A stretch of 64,000 nt of DNA from G965205255 sp965205255 (GCA_965205255.1 OZ242051.1:2170001-2234000), one strand, 5' to 3'. Counted from the first letter of the stretch, positions 20,201-30,836 are shown. A program made the numbers and translations. The notes: a model not told the origin generated them from the sequence alone.

Positions 20201-23083
20201 TTTGTGGTGAGTCATTTCAATGCAATGGGACAGGTCTTGTTCTCTGATGCGTATCATACCGGAATGGAAACCCGTAATGTTTACAGTACAGACAAGCCTG
20301 ATCAGGTGATTGCCTCCACGGTATCGACCCGTAATACTGATGGCAGTGTGACACCGGTGAGAACCACTTACAACACCTATGACGCTTATGGACATATCAT
20401 CAAAACAGAGGTAGCCACTGGCGCTTATGACCCTTCGGCTCAAAAGGTACTGGTGGGTGAAAGAACGTATACATCACTGGGCTTTTTATTAAATGCCACA
20501 ACAATGGTGGGAGATAAATCTCATCAGGTGAATATGACATATGACACAACCTCTGGTTTGCCGACCAAAATAACAGATCCGCTGGGTAATAGTATAACCA
20601 TGACCTATGATACGGCATGGCATAAAAAACCACATACCGTGGTATCTGAGAGGGCAGACGGTCATACAGATTTTACCCTGACCTATACTTACGATGCTAA
20701 TGGTAACCTGACCGATCTGAAAAAGACGAGCGGGCTAAATAAGCTGATCAGCGAAATGGCATACACCTATGATCCGGTGAATCAGCGGTTACTGACCACA
20801 ACCATCACTCACCCTGACGGTAGTCAGCGAATCTTATCCGATGAGGTGAACAATTATTTTGTACCGGTGAGCAGTACCTATGGTGCTCCAGCGGAGCCGG
20901 TGTATACAAAAACACCAGTAACCGATGCGCTAGGATTGCCGGTTAGTATGAGTTATACAGGAAGCGCAGGTCAGGTATCTCTGGGAACTGATTACAACCC
21001 TGATTTATCGGTGAAGGATAAAACCATTAACCATCAGGTGAGCAATAGTTATATCTATGACAGTGTTGGTAATTTGGTCAGCATTGCCAATGACCTGAAC
21101 GGTAAACCTGTTCGAACGTATGGTTATGGTTATAACACAAAAGGTCAGGTGGCTACCCGTACTGCAAAAACTGAAAAAGGTGTCAGTACCCAAACATACA
21201 CCTATACACCGCAGGGTCAGTTATTGCACTTTACCTGCAACGGAAAAGAGTGCCCTCAGAATCTGTTCAAACAACCGGTCAGTGCCATTGATTACAGCTA
21301 TCAACCTTTGTTTAATTCACTAAACACAGTGGATGAGACGCTCAACGATGGCAGTAAACAGCTGATTACTTACCAGTATAAAAACACTGATCCGACACAG
21401 GTATCAGGTATTGATTATGCCGGTAAAGGCCAGGCTACATTTAGCTATGATGGTGACGGTAATATCACTGCCATGCAGAAAATGACCGCCTCGGGCAAGT
21501 TAGTGCCTTACCAGATGAGCTATGACAGTGCGCAGAATTTAACGGATGTCACTATCAATCATCGTGAAAAAATTCACTATACCTATGATGCGTCAGGACA
21601 GCAAATTGCAGAAAGTGATACCAACGCTTTCGGAAAAACAACCACACTACAGCAGTATTACAATGGCTCTCTGGCAGAGCAGTCGCTTAAAGGGAAATCT
21701 CGTTATTATGTAGCCGGAGGAAGTTTTTATGATGGCCGTTACGAGTCGGCTATTACCGATGGCAAGCAGTTAACAGGCAGTGTCGTTAACGGCAAAGTTC
21801 AAGGTGATGATGTGTATATGCCGTATGGTCAGGTAACAGACCTGAATCATGCTAAAACACTGGCGTTGACTCTGCAAAAGAGCACCCGTGGCTATCAAAT
21901 GAAAAATACAGACCAAGTGACGGGCTGGCAGTTTTTGGGCAATGGTTACCGCGCTTATGATCCGGCACTGAGACTGTTCACTAAACACGACAATGCCTCT
22001 CCGTGGGGAGCCGGTGGCATAAATGCTTACAACTATGCAGGTAATGATCCCATCAATAGTTCCGACCCCACCGGTCACTACACCGAAAATGATGTTAATG
22101 ATGTTAATAAAACGATGAAAGCGGAAAACAAACAGATTTACGATAACTATCACAAAAGTAAAATTCAATTAATGTTTACAATTGGTATCTTGCTGGTAGG
22201 AATTGTTGTGGGCCTGCTGGTCCCAGGTCCTGGTGACTTGTTAGAGTCCGCGGAGATAGCTCTAATAGTCAATGCTGTATTTTTTTCGACAGTAGATATA
22301 TCATTAACCGTAGGCGGAAAACTTTTAGAAAATGGCATTGATGAAAAAGAAGGCTATAAGCCATCTCAATCAATTGGTGAGATGATGAGCTCTAGATCGT
22401 TCTGGAAAGGTGTTGCTGTTGATACCGCGGGTTTAATCGCTGGCGAGGGATTGGGTGAGCTCCTTCCAAAAGTATTTCGTGCAATTAGAAGAGTCAAGGA
22501 AGCGGGCCTCGGAAATGTAATGAGAGACGTTCGTGATCTGGGCGGCCTGCCTGTACTTAGAAACCTCTTTAGAGATGAAGTATCAAGAGCACCATCACTG
22601 GAAGCAATAAGAAATACAGCAAACTTACTGCGAAGCGAACCAGGTCCAACCAGCGGGTTAGAGTTCTTTAACCTTGCAGAGGAAAGCAGGCTACCTGGTT
22701 TTGACAAAATAGACGCAGGTCACCATCATGACGTATATCGTCTGTCTAATGGTAAGGTGTTTAAGGCAGTCAATAAAGACACACGCGATTCGATGATGGC
22801 TAAGGAATTTGCCCCATCCAGAACCGCTCGTTTACTAAAAGAACAAGGTATGGAAGCTACTGCATACGAAAATGGAGTTTTGATGCCTTATTATCCAGTA
22901 CTAACTGATGCTGAGAGAGCAACGAGGTATGCTCGTATGTATCGGATTAAATATGAAAGACAACTAGACTATACAGGTCCCAACAGTTTTTCCATATACG
23001 GGGATGCTCTTAGTCCTAACTTGTCTTATCGTCCTGACTCTCCTATACAGAGTAGATTCTTAAAGAATATTTTTAGTCAATAG
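17252..23083 (+). CDS. giant secreted YD-repeat/Rhs protein, copy 2 (Rhs2)
   Basis: The GTG at 17252 is the start homologous to Rhs1 and Rhs3 (1943 residues); the frame is open 33 bases further to a TTG at 17219. Signal peptide, YD repeats and Rhs core match Rhs1 over 1636 residues without gaps. The 307-residue tail differs from the other two. It keeps VPGPGD between hydrophobic segments and the SQSIGEMMSS stretch, but has a different linker lacking the Ala/Gly/Glu repeats, then GLEFFNLAEESRLPGF and the tip. In the tip the glycine loop reads DAGHHHDVY and the residue matching the second catalytic Asp is Ser1921 (LSPN), while Lys1838 and D1906-x4-N1911 remain. If the tip is kinase-like, this copy is probably inactive or altered. 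A decayed IS982 copy follows at once. Confidence 0.9.
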   Translation: MFLRLVKLAVAVITLASYLTTSVAFAENSNAHISSVKHRSSTSKAAPMSVAAKKTLLKKLKRLVATGHNHFTSQASNGGMNAAVSVNPSSLALTFSQKLFSVNSSPTSKTKLPISIFLGASTGFNPTTQLLNDYPIDVNIPYIQPQESSSGHTYYTLSVGGSSYPMIMDSKQQFQFIYYKKPDIHITHQSDDTIVVTLRNNSTYIFKKVNGTAATTPYQVVAKIGPDGKVIYFQYAHSDTQSSITLLNSDQKVVAKINKQSGSATLFYQDKMGHFQHFTLRNKSDGVSITNPLNESTLLTFDTDKKPTKITLADGAYYTINYGVLSGSHYIVSGYTEPVNNHTPYVSSYTEHFNNSHDQDITRTFSVSSTGNNFSGNNMQCDGNTFAHVTSAQDWLMECGFRHQGAPVYRYSTLAGMKIPVFTGTLTPSPETKQISQSYNYLHLKDQQTTSVNNTTLTRGQTTYGDKITSASSVADLSQHYNLPSVQQYQLYDATGNNSLLQVQSFNYSYDSKGFLAKKIVQDSHGNLNTENYTTLPGVYHPILQTSVSQIRPTKQAGLQGEAPTTLTTIYSKPSVISKSITVGGHAYTVNRVAIPGNQILFNGKIIRSSTVTYNTEPTAMTFAMPVKTTATLPSMGQYVNNTYTISNSNNVYTISNTKQSLTSDTQGRAPQQLPGTQKTYNLYGGLIKSEDPVTGNIITYDSYDALGRPVQVSYLPAGNADDKQTYRYQYDILNGAQNAGFRVTMTQLMPTGNGKGVQVEKEYDTQNHVVKTLQQLKDRSGFYATDEAFYNQSGQISKTIHYYYDEKGQVHPQQSLYFYNRYGKPTAVQHPNGSTSISVSDSYHLRKISYTLLPTSQVINNPDSLCFDPLQSTSDHRVNTACRVASVQVSQLHTVNQGSASRPVLFHDVSYQYHFITDPAFSTTTADGKKVPLYDSSTKQQMTTVFAGTAKGQAPDPQALESLADTIKNQALANPSATQASTFVVSHFNAMGQVLFSDAYHTGMETRNVYSTDKPDQVIASTVSTRNTDGSVTPVRTTYNTYDAYGHIIKTEVATGAYDPSAQKVLVGERTYTSLGFLLNATTMVGDKSHQVNMTYDTTSGLPTKITDPLGNSITMTYDTAWHKKPHTVVSERADGHTDFTLTYTYDANGNLTDLKKTSGLNKLISEMAYTYDPVNQRLLTTTITHPDGSQRILSDEVNNYFVPVSSTYGAPAEPVYTKTPVTDALGLPVSMSYTGSAGQVSLGTDYNPDLSVKDKTINHQVSNSYIYDSVGNLVSIANDLNGKPVRTYGYGYNTKGQVATRTAKTEKGVSTQTYTYTPQGQLLHFTCNGKECPQNLFKQPVSAIDYSYQPLFNSLNTVDETLNDGSKQLITYQYKNTDPTQVSGIDYAGKGQATFSYDGDGNITAMQKMTASGKLVPYQMSYDSAQNLTDVTINHREKIHYTYDASGQQIAESDTNAFGKTTTLQQYYNGSLAEQSLKGKSRYYVAGGSFYDGRYESAITDGKQLTGSVVNGKVQGDDVYMPYGQVTDLNHAKTLALTLQKSTRGYQMKNTDQVTGWQFLGNGYRAYDPALRLFTKHDNASPWGAGGINAYNYAGNDPINSSDPTGHYTENDVNDVNKTMKAENKQIYDNYHKSKIQLMFTIGILLVGIVVGLLVPGPGDLLESAEIALIVNAVFFSTVDISLTVGGKLLENGIDEKEGYKPSQSIGEMMSSRSFWKGVAVDTAGLIAGEGLGELLPKVFRAIRRVKEAGLGNVMRDVRDLGGLPVLRNLFRDEVSRAPSLEAIRNTANLLRSEPGPTSGLEFFNLAEESRLPGFDKIDAGHHHDVYRLSNGKVFKAVNKDTRDSMMAKEFAPSRTARLLKEQGMEATAYENGVLMPYYPVLTDAERATRYARMYRIKYERQLDYTGPNSFSIYGDALSPNLSYRPDSPIQSRFLKNIFSQ

Positions 23084-23092
23084 TTCAAGATT

Positions 23093-23825
23093 ATACCTCG
23101 GCTTAAGTGACCTTAAGTCGTCGGATTAACCCGCTTTTAAGGAGCATAGTATGGTTTCACAAGACGATATACAGCATGGAAGACGCTATGCTTACCTGTA
23201 TTTTTTGCGATATTGATGATTTTTGCCAGACTTTTATACCTCTATTTCATCAATTTTTATTGGAGTCGACATGCAAAAAACGGATTTGTTCTTGTCTTTT
23301 TAGCCTGAGTGAAGTGATGACGATTGTCGTTCAGCTCCATCGTTCAGATCAGTCGTCATCAGCGGCACCTTTTCCCAGAACTGGTCAGTTACAATCGCTT
23401 TATAGAACTCATGTCTCAGGCATTGATTGCACTCTGTGCTTTTATGAAAAATCGATATGGCAAGCCTACAGGTATTTTTTACATTGACTCTACCCGATTG
23501 TCAGTATGCACCAATAAGAGAATCAGGTAGCATAAAATATTTCAGAATGAGGCAGCAAAAGGCAATTTTTCAATTGGCTAGCTCCATGGTTTAAACTTCA
23601 TCTTATCGTCAGTGATACTGGCGAAATTGTTAACGTTAAATGCACTTAGGTAATACGGATGGCCGTTGCGTTTTAGATGAAATGTGCAGTATTGTTTTTG
23701 GAAAACTCTTTGGAGACAAAGGCTATATCTCTCAAGAGAAAGCTAAATTACTACTTGATAAATACGAGATTGCGCTTACAACCACACGGGTTTAGTCTCT
23801 ATCTGGTTATATCGAACTTAGGTTA
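23093..23825 (+). pseudogene. decayed IS982-family element
   Basis: Degenerate homologue of the intact IS982 copies. Conserved stretches such as TYSMEDAMLTCIFCD, SYNRFIELMSQALIALCAFMKNRYGKPTGIFYIDSTRL and GKLFGDKGYI appear in different frames with stops, and a terminus GAACTTAGGTT is recognisable. Frames at 23107-23487 and 23324-23530 are pieces of it. It ends before the catalytic Glu region. Confidence 0.8.
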
Positions 23826-23904
23826 GGTATATACTTATTCAACTTAAAGACGCTGGTATTTTGATGACCTGAAAATTATCAGTAATTGGTGAGTTGATAA
23901 TTTC

Positions 23905-24300
23905 TTACATCTCTGGAGCTTTTACTGTTAAGACATCCTTTAGTGCGGCTCTAAACGCTTTTATAGAAGCAAAAAATCGATTATTACGTACCTCCTCATT
24001 CATCATCTTCCATAAACATTCTATTGGATTTAGGTTGGGGCTGTAAGTTGGTAAATGATGCAACTTTATACCACTTTTTGCAGCAAAGGACTGTACCATT
24101 TCACTACAATGATAACCCGCCTGATCCAAAATGATATGCATCGTAGCGGCTGTAGAGTATGTCTCTTTCAATGTGGTAAAAACGCAATGATACTCTCGCC
24201 ATTAACAGTTTTATAGTGCGTTGTTACTACTTTCTGCAGGTTGAGTTCAATGCCTTCAATGATGTTTTCACGACGTATGCTCAAAACCAGTTACTTTTCT
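23905..24300 (-). pseudogene. IS630-family transposase, C-terminal fragment
   Basis: The open part (23905-24171, 88 codons) encodes the end of a DDE_3 transposase: HIILDQAGYH (Asp), LPTYSPNLNPIECLWK (catalytic Glu) and a terminal helix. The N-terminal half upstream (24172 to about 24300 and beyond) is broken. Homologous debris lies before Rhs1 (8300-8681). The element appears to have been part of the unit that was duplicated. Confidence 0.8.
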
Positions 24301-24309
24301 GCTTCTTCC

Positions 24310-24945
<636 letters not shown>

Positions 24946-27900
24946 GTGTTTTTAAGACTAGTTAAGTTAACTGTTTCAGTAATAACTCTCGCCAGTTATT
25001 TAACAACCAGTGTTGCTTTCGCAGAAAATTCAAATGCGCATATATCTTCGGTCAAACACCGTTCATCGACGAGTAAGGCAGCACCGATGTCGGTTGCTGC
25101 TAAAAAAACACTGCTAAAAAAGCTTCAGCGCCTGGTGGCCACAGGTGATAATCATTTTACTTCTCAGGCGAGCAACGGGGGAATGAATGCAGCGGTGTCG
25201 GTCAACCCTTCTTCACTAGGACTGACATTTTCACAAAAGCTGTTTTCCGTAAACAGTTCACCAACCTCAAAAACTACACTACCAGTTAGCATTTTCCTTG
25301 GCGCTCCTACCGGTTTTAACCCGACAACACAACTATTGAATGACTACCCCATTAATGTGAATATTCCTTATATTCAGCCACAAGAATCTAGCAGTGGCCA
25401 TACTTATTATACCCTATCTATCGGAGGCAGCAGCTATCCGATGATAATGGATAGCAAACAACAGTTTCAGTTTATTTATTATAAAAAGCCCGATATTCAT
25501 ATTACCCATCAAAGTGATGATACCATTGTTGTCACCCAGCGGGACAACTCAACATATATCTTTAAAAAAGTAAACGGCAGTGCTGCCACAACTCCATATC
25601 AAGTGGTGGCTAAAATAGGGCCAGATGGCAAGGCCATTTATTTTCAGTATGCCCACAGCGATACTCAATCTAGTATTACGCTGTTAAATTCTGATCAAAA
25701 AGTAGTGGCTAAAATAAACAAACAATCCGGTTCTGCCACGCTGTTCTACCAAGATAAAATGGGTCATTTTCAGCACTTTACACTCCGTAATGAAAGCGAC
25801 GGTGTAAGCATTACCAACCCGTTAAACGAAAGCACATTACTCACCTTTGATACCGATAAAAAACCCACTAAAATTACTCTGGCCGATGGTGCTTATTACA
25901 CCATCAACTATGGTGTGCTCTCTGGCTCTCACTATATTGTTAGCGGTTACACAGAGCCTGTGAATAATCATACGCCTTATGTTAGCTCTTATACAGAACA
26001 CTTTAATAACAGTCACGATCAGGATATTACCCGTACGTTCAGCGTTAGCAGTACAGGTAATAATTTTTCCGGTAATAATATACAGTGTGATGGTAATACG
26101 TTTGCCCATGTGACATCAGCACAGGACTGGTTAATGGAATGCGGATTTCGGCATCAGGGCGCACCCGTGTATCGTTATAGCACCCTTGCCGGGATGAAAA
26201 TTCCAGTCTTTACCGGTACGTTAATACCTTCGCTAGAAACAAAACAGATCAGCCAGAGTTATAATTATCTGCATTTAAAAGATCAGCAAACAACTTCAGT
26301 CAATAATATAACCCTAACCCGCGGGCAGACTACCTACGGTGATAAGATTACTTCTGCCTCTTCGGTGGCTGATCTATCCCAGCACTATAATCTTCCCTCT
26401 GTGCAAAAGTATCAGTTGTACGACGCCACTGGAAACAATTCGCTGTTGCAGGTGCAAAACTTCAACTACAGCTATGACTCAAAGGGATTTCTGGCAAAAA
26501 AAATTGTACAAGACAGTCACGGTAACCTGAATACTGAAAGCTACACGACGCTACCTGGTGTTTATCACCCTATACTACAAACCAGTGTCGCTCAGATTAG
26601 ACCTACAAAGCAGGCAGGTCTGCAAGGAAAGGCACCTACCACACTCTCCACAAATTACAGTAAACCCAGTGTTATCAGCAAATCCATAACAGTGGGAGGA
26701 CACTCTTATACGGTTAACCGTGTAGCGATTTCCGGTAATCAGATACTCTTTAATGGCAAGGTAATCAGAAGCAGTACCGTAACTTATAATACTGAACCCA
26801 CAGCGATGACGTTTGCCATGCCAGTCAAAACGACTGCCACATTGCCGTCCATGGGACAATATGTCAACAATACCTACACGATCAGCAATAGCAATAACGT
26901 CTATACGATCAGTAACACAAAACAAAGCCTGACCAGTGACACACAAGGTAAAGCTCCTCAACAATTACCCGGAACCCAAAAAACCTATAATCTGTATGGC
27001 GGGTTAATAAAAAGTGAAGATCCGGTCACCGGAGATATTGTCACCTACGACAGTTACGATGCTCTTGGCCGTCCTGTGCAGGTTAGTTATCTACCTGCAG
27101 GTAATGCCGATGACAAGCAAACTTATCGTTATCAGTATGACATACTCAATGGCGCACAAAACGCAGGTTTTCGGGTGACCATGACACAGCTGATGCCCAC
27201 CGGTAACGGCAAGGGCGTGCAGGTGGAAAAAGAATATGACACGCAAAACCATGTAGTCAAAACGCTACAACAGCTTAAAGACCGTAGTGGTTTTTACGCC
27301 ACTGATGAGGCTTTTTATAATCTGTCCGGTCAGATCAGCAAAACCATTCATTATTATTATGATGAAAAGGGACAGGTTCATCCGCAACAATCCCTGTATT
27401 TTTATAACCGCTATGGCAAACCCACCGCCGTACAGCACCCCAACGGTAGCACCAGTATATCTGTATCAGATTCTTATCATTTGCGAAATATTTCTTATAC
27501 GTTATTACCTACCAGTCAGGTGATAAATAATTCGGATTCTCTGTGCTTTGATCCGTTACAATCGACGCCCGATCACAGGGTTAATACCGCCTGTCGGGTA
27601 GCATCAGTTCAGGTATCACAGTCACATTCGGTCAATCAAGGCTCGGCCAGTCGTCCGGTGATGTTTCACGATGTGAGCTATAAATATAACTTTATTACTG
27701 ATCCGGCTTTTACCACGACGACAGCTGATGGTAAAAAGGTACCATTGTACGACAGCAGCACAAAAAAACAAATGACGACCGTGTTTGCCAGTACCGCTAA
27801 AGGTCAGGCGCCTGACCCTCAAGCACTGGAATCGCTGGCAGATACCATTAAAAACCAAGCACTGGCTAACCCTTCAGCCACACAGGCAAGCACTTTTGTG

Positions 27901-30822
27901 GTGAGTCATTTCAATGCAATGGGACAGGTCTTGTTCTCTGATGCGTATCATGCCGGAATGGAAACCCGTAATGTTTACAGTACAGTCAAGCCTGATCAGG
28001 TGATTGCCTCCACGGTATCGACCCGTAATACTGATGGCAGTGTGACACCGGTGAGAACCACCTACAACACCTATGACGCTTATGGAAATATTATCAAAAC
28101 AGAAGTAGCCACTGGCGCTTATGACCCTTCGGCTCAAAAGGTACTGGTGGGTGAAAGAACGTATACATCACTGGGCTTTTTATTAAATGCCACAACGATG
28201 GTGAGAGATGAATCTCATCAGGTGAGCATGACATATGACACAACCTCTGGTTTTCCGACCAAAATAACAGACCCGCTGAGTAATAGTATGACCATGACCT
28301 ATGATACGGTATGGCATAAAAAACCACATACCGTGGTATCTGAGACGGCAGACGGTCATACAGATTTTACCCTGACTTATACTTACGATGCTAATGGTAA
28401 CCTGACCGATCTGAAAAAAACGAGCGGGCAGAATAAGCTGATCAGCGAAATGGCATACACCTATGATCCGGTGAATCAGCGGTTACTGACCACAACGATC
28501 ACTCACCCTGACGGTAGTCAGCGAATCTTATCCGATGAGGTGAACAATTATTTTGTACCAGTGAGCAGTACCTATGGTGCTCCAGCTGCGCCGGTGTATA
28601 CACAAACAGCGGTAACCGATGCGCTAGGATTGCCGGTTAGTATGAGTTATAAGGGAAGCGCAGGTCAGGTATCTCTGGGAACTGATTACAACCCTGATTT
28701 ATCGGTGAAGGATAAAACCATTAACCATCAAGTGACCAATAGCTATATCTATGACAGTGTTGGTAATTTGGTCAGCATTGCCAATGACCTGAACGGTAAA
28801 CCTGTTCGAACGTATGGTTATGGTTATAACACAAAAGGTCAGGTTTCCACCCGTACTGCAACAACTGAAAAAGGTGTCAGTACCCAAACATACACCTATA
28901 CACCGCAGGGTCAGTTATTACACTTTACCTGCAACGGAAAAGAGTGCCCTCAGAATCTGTTCAAACAACCGGTCAGTGCCATTGATTACAGCTATCAACC
29001 TTTGTTTAATTCACTAAACACAGTGGATGAGACGCTCAACGGTGGCAGTAAACAGCTGATTACTTACCAGTATAAAAACACTGATCCGACACAGGTATCA
29101 GGTATTGATTATGCCGGTAAAGGCCATGCTACATTTAGCTATGATGGTGACGGTAATATCACTGCCATGCAGAAAATGACCGCCTCGGGCAAGTTAGTGC
29201 CTTACCAGATGAGCTATGACAGTGCGCAGCATTTAACGGATGTCACTATCAATGATCATGAAAAAATTCACTATACCTATGATGCGTCAGGACAGCAAAT
29301 TGCAGAAAGTGATACCAACGCTTTCGGAAAAACAACCACACTACAGCAGTATTACAATGGCTCTCTGGCAGAGCAGTCGCTTAACGGGAAATCTCGTTAT
29401 TATGTAGCCGGAGGAAGTTTTTATGATGGCCGTTACGAGTCGGCTATTACCGATGGCAAGCAGTTAACAGGCAGTGTCGTTAACGGCAAAGTTCAAGGTG
29501 ATGATGTGTATATGCCGTATGGTCAGGTAACAGACCTGAATCAGGCTAAAACACTGGCGTTGACTCTGCAAAAAAGCACCCGTGGCTATCAAATGAAAAA
29601 TACAGACCAAGTGACGGGCTGGCAGTTTTTGGGCAATGGTTACCGTGCTTATGATCCGGCACTGAGACTGTTCACTAAACACGACAATGCCTCTCCGTGG
29701 GGAGCCGGTGGCATAAATGCTTACAACTATGCAGGTAATGATCCCATCAATAGTTCTGACCCCACCGGTCACTACACCGAAAATGATGTCAATGACGTTA
29801 ATAAAACGATGAAAACGGAAAACAAACAGCTTTACGATAACTATCACAAAAGTCAATTGGAAACGATTTTAGCAATTTGTTTCGCGGTGGCAGGACTTTT
29901 GATGGCCTTGTTGATCCCAGGTCCTGGTGAATTTATAGAGGGCACGGCGCTGGGTTTCTTGGCTAATGTTGCTTTTTTTACGGCAGTAGGTATAGCAACA
30001 ACCGTAAGCGAAAAACTTGTAGAAAATGGCGTTTTGGAACAAAAGGGCTTAAAGCCATCTCAATCAATTGGTGAGATGATGAGTTCTACTTCGTTCTGGG
30101 AAGGTGTTGGTATTGATGCCGTGGCTATGGTCGGTGGCGAGACGGCGGGTCTAATCATTAAAGGAGTAGAGCGTGCAATTGAAAGCGCTGCAGGAAGAGC
30201 AGCAGAAGAGGCAGCAGGCGAAGCAGGAGAAGCAGGAGGAGAAGCAGCAGGAGAAGCAGCAGGAGAAGCAGGAGCAGCAGCGGGAGAAGCAGGAGCAGGA
30301 GCAGCAGCAGGAGAAGGAGGTACAACCAGCCAGTTAGAGTTTTTTGACCTTCTTAAACAAAAAAAACTAGATGGTTTTACGAAAATAGGCGAGGGTGGTT
30401 ATCATAAGGCATATCGTCTGTCTGATGGTTCGGTGTTTAAGGAACTCAAAGGACGACCGGTGGAGTTATCAAAACCAGAAAGAACCGTTCGATTACTAAA
30501 AGAACAAGACGTTGATGCTACTGCATACAAAAATGGAGTTAAGATGCCTTTTTATGAAGTAGAAACTGATTTTGAAAAGGCAACCCAACATAGTTGGGCT
30601 TATTTTGATAAGACTGGAGGAAGAAGAATGTGGGATTTTCGTGAAAGCAATTGGTCCACAACAGGAGTGGCTATTGATCCTGACATGTGTTTTCGTCCAG
30701 GCTCTCCTGTAAGCGATCCGTGGATAAGGGCTCATCCGAACGGCTATCCTGTAAGCAATCCGTGGATAAGGAATTATTCGAACGACTCTTCTTTAAGCGA
30801 TTCGTGGATAAGGGATTATTAG
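24946..30822 (+). CDS. giant secreted YD-repeat/Rhs protein, copy 3 (Rhs3)
   Basis: 1958 residues from GTG 24946. Signal peptide, YD-repeat shell and Rhs core match Rhs1 over 1636 residues. The 322-residue tail starts like Rhs1 (ETILAICFAVAGLL, IPGPGE, SQSIGEMMSSTSFWEG), so Rhs1 and Rhs3 are closer to each other here than to Rhs2. An expanded Ala/Gly/Glu linker (about residues 1755-1790) leads to a tip from about 1796. The tip has KIGEGGYHKAYRL, Lys1832, D1897-x4-N1902 and D1911 in IDPDMCFRPG, in the order of protein-kinase motifs. The last 40 residues are a threefold 14-residue repeat (PVSDPWIR, PVSNPWIR, SLSDSWIR). No PAAR or immunity gene is seen. The kinase function is inference; family membership in YD-repeat proteins is clear. 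Confidence 0.9.
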   Translation: MFLRLVKLTVSVITLASYLTTSVAFAENSNAHISSVKHRSSTSKAAPMSVAAKKTLLKKLQRLVATGDNHFTSQASNGGMNAAVSVNPSSLGLTFSQKLFSVNSSPTSKTTLPVSIFLGAPTGFNPTTQLLNDYPINVNIPYIQPQESSSGHTYYTLSIGGSSYPMIMDSKQQFQFIYYKKPDIHITHQSDDTIVVTQRDNSTYIFKKVNGSAATTPYQVVAKIGPDGKAIYFQYAHSDTQSSITLLNSDQKVVAKINKQSGSATLFYQDKMGHFQHFTLRNESDGVSITNPLNESTLLTFDTDKKPTKITLADGAYYTINYGVLSGSHYIVSGYTEPVNNHTPYVSSYTEHFNNSHDQDITRTFSVSSTGNNFSGNNIQCDGNTFAHVTSAQDWLMECGFRHQGAPVYRYSTLAGMKIPVFTGTLIPSLETKQISQSYNYLHLKDQQTTSVNNITLTRGQTTYGDKITSASSVADLSQHYNLPSVQKYQLYDATGNNSLLQVQNFNYSYDSKGFLAKKIVQDSHGNLNTESYTTLPGVYHPILQTSVAQIRPTKQAGLQGKAPTTLSTNYSKPSVISKSITVGGHSYTVNRVAISGNQILFNGKVIRSSTVTYNTEPTAMTFAMPVKTTATLPSMGQYVNNTYTISNSNNVYTISNTKQSLTSDTQGKAPQQLPGTQKTYNLYGGLIKSEDPVTGDIVTYDSYDALGRPVQVSYLPAGNADDKQTYRYQYDILNGAQNAGFRVTMTQLMPTGNGKGVQVEKEYDTQNHVVKTLQQLKDRSGFYATDEAFYNLSGQISKTIHYYYDEKGQVHPQQSLYFYNRYGKPTAVQHPNGSTSISVSDSYHLRNISYTLLPTSQVINNSDSLCFDPLQSTPDHRVNTACRVASVQVSQSHSVNQGSASRPVMFHDVSYKYNFITDPAFTTTTADGKKVPLYDSSTKKQMTTVFASTAKGQAPDPQALESLADTIKNQALANPSATQASTFVVSHFNAMGQVLFSDAYHAGMETRNVYSTVKPDQVIASTVSTRNTDGSVTPVRTTYNTYDAYGNIIKTEVATGAYDPSAQKVLVGERTYTSLGFLLNATTMVRDESHQVSMTYDTTSGFPTKITDPLSNSMTMTYDTVWHKKPHTVVSETADGHTDFTLTYTYDANGNLTDLKKTSGQNKLISEMAYTYDPVNQRLLTTTITHPDGSQRILSDEVNNYFVPVSSTYGAPAAPVYTQTAVTDALGLPVSMSYKGSAGQVSLGTDYNPDLSVKDKTINHQVTNSYIYDSVGNLVSIANDLNGKPVRTYGYGYNTKGQVSTRTATTEKGVSTQTYTYTPQGQLLHFTCNGKECPQNLFKQPVSAIDYSYQPLFNSLNTVDETLNGGSKQLITYQYKNTDPTQVSGIDYAGKGHATFSYDGDGNITAMQKMTASGKLVPYQMSYDSAQHLTDVTINDHEKIHYTYDASGQQIAESDTNAFGKTTTLQQYYNGSLAEQSLNGKSRYYVAGGSFYDGRYESAITDGKQLTGSVVNGKVQGDDVYMPYGQVTDLNQAKTLALTLQKSTRGYQMKNTDQVTGWQFLGNGYRAYDPALRLFTKHDNASPWGAGGINAYNYAGNDPINSSDPTGHYTENDVNDVNKTMKTENKQLYDNYHKSQLETILAICFAVAGLLMALLIPGPGEFIEGTALGFLANVAFFTAVGIATTVSEKLVENGVLEQKGLKPSQSIGEMMSSTSFWEGVGIDAVAMVGGETAGLIIKGVERAIESAAGRAAEEAAGEAGEAGGEAAGEAAGEAGAAAGEAGAGAAAGEGGTTSQLEFFDLLKQKKLDGFTKIGEGGYHKAYRLSDGSVFKELKGRPVELSKPERTVRLLKEQDVDATAYKNGVKMPFYEVETDFEKATQHSWAYFDKTGGRRMWDFRESNWSTTGVAIDPDMCFRPGSPVSDPWIRAHPNGYPVSNPWIRNYSNDSSLSDSWIRDY
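30700..30822 (+). repeat. 42-bp tandem repeat at the 3' end of Rhs3
   Basis: Three units start at 30700, 30742 and 30784, spaced exactly 42 bases and in frame. Rhs1 has one such unit. The protein gains two extra 14-residue copies of the SPVSDPWIR-type motif. Confidence 0.85.
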
Positions 30823-30836
30823 AAGGGCTATCTCTG

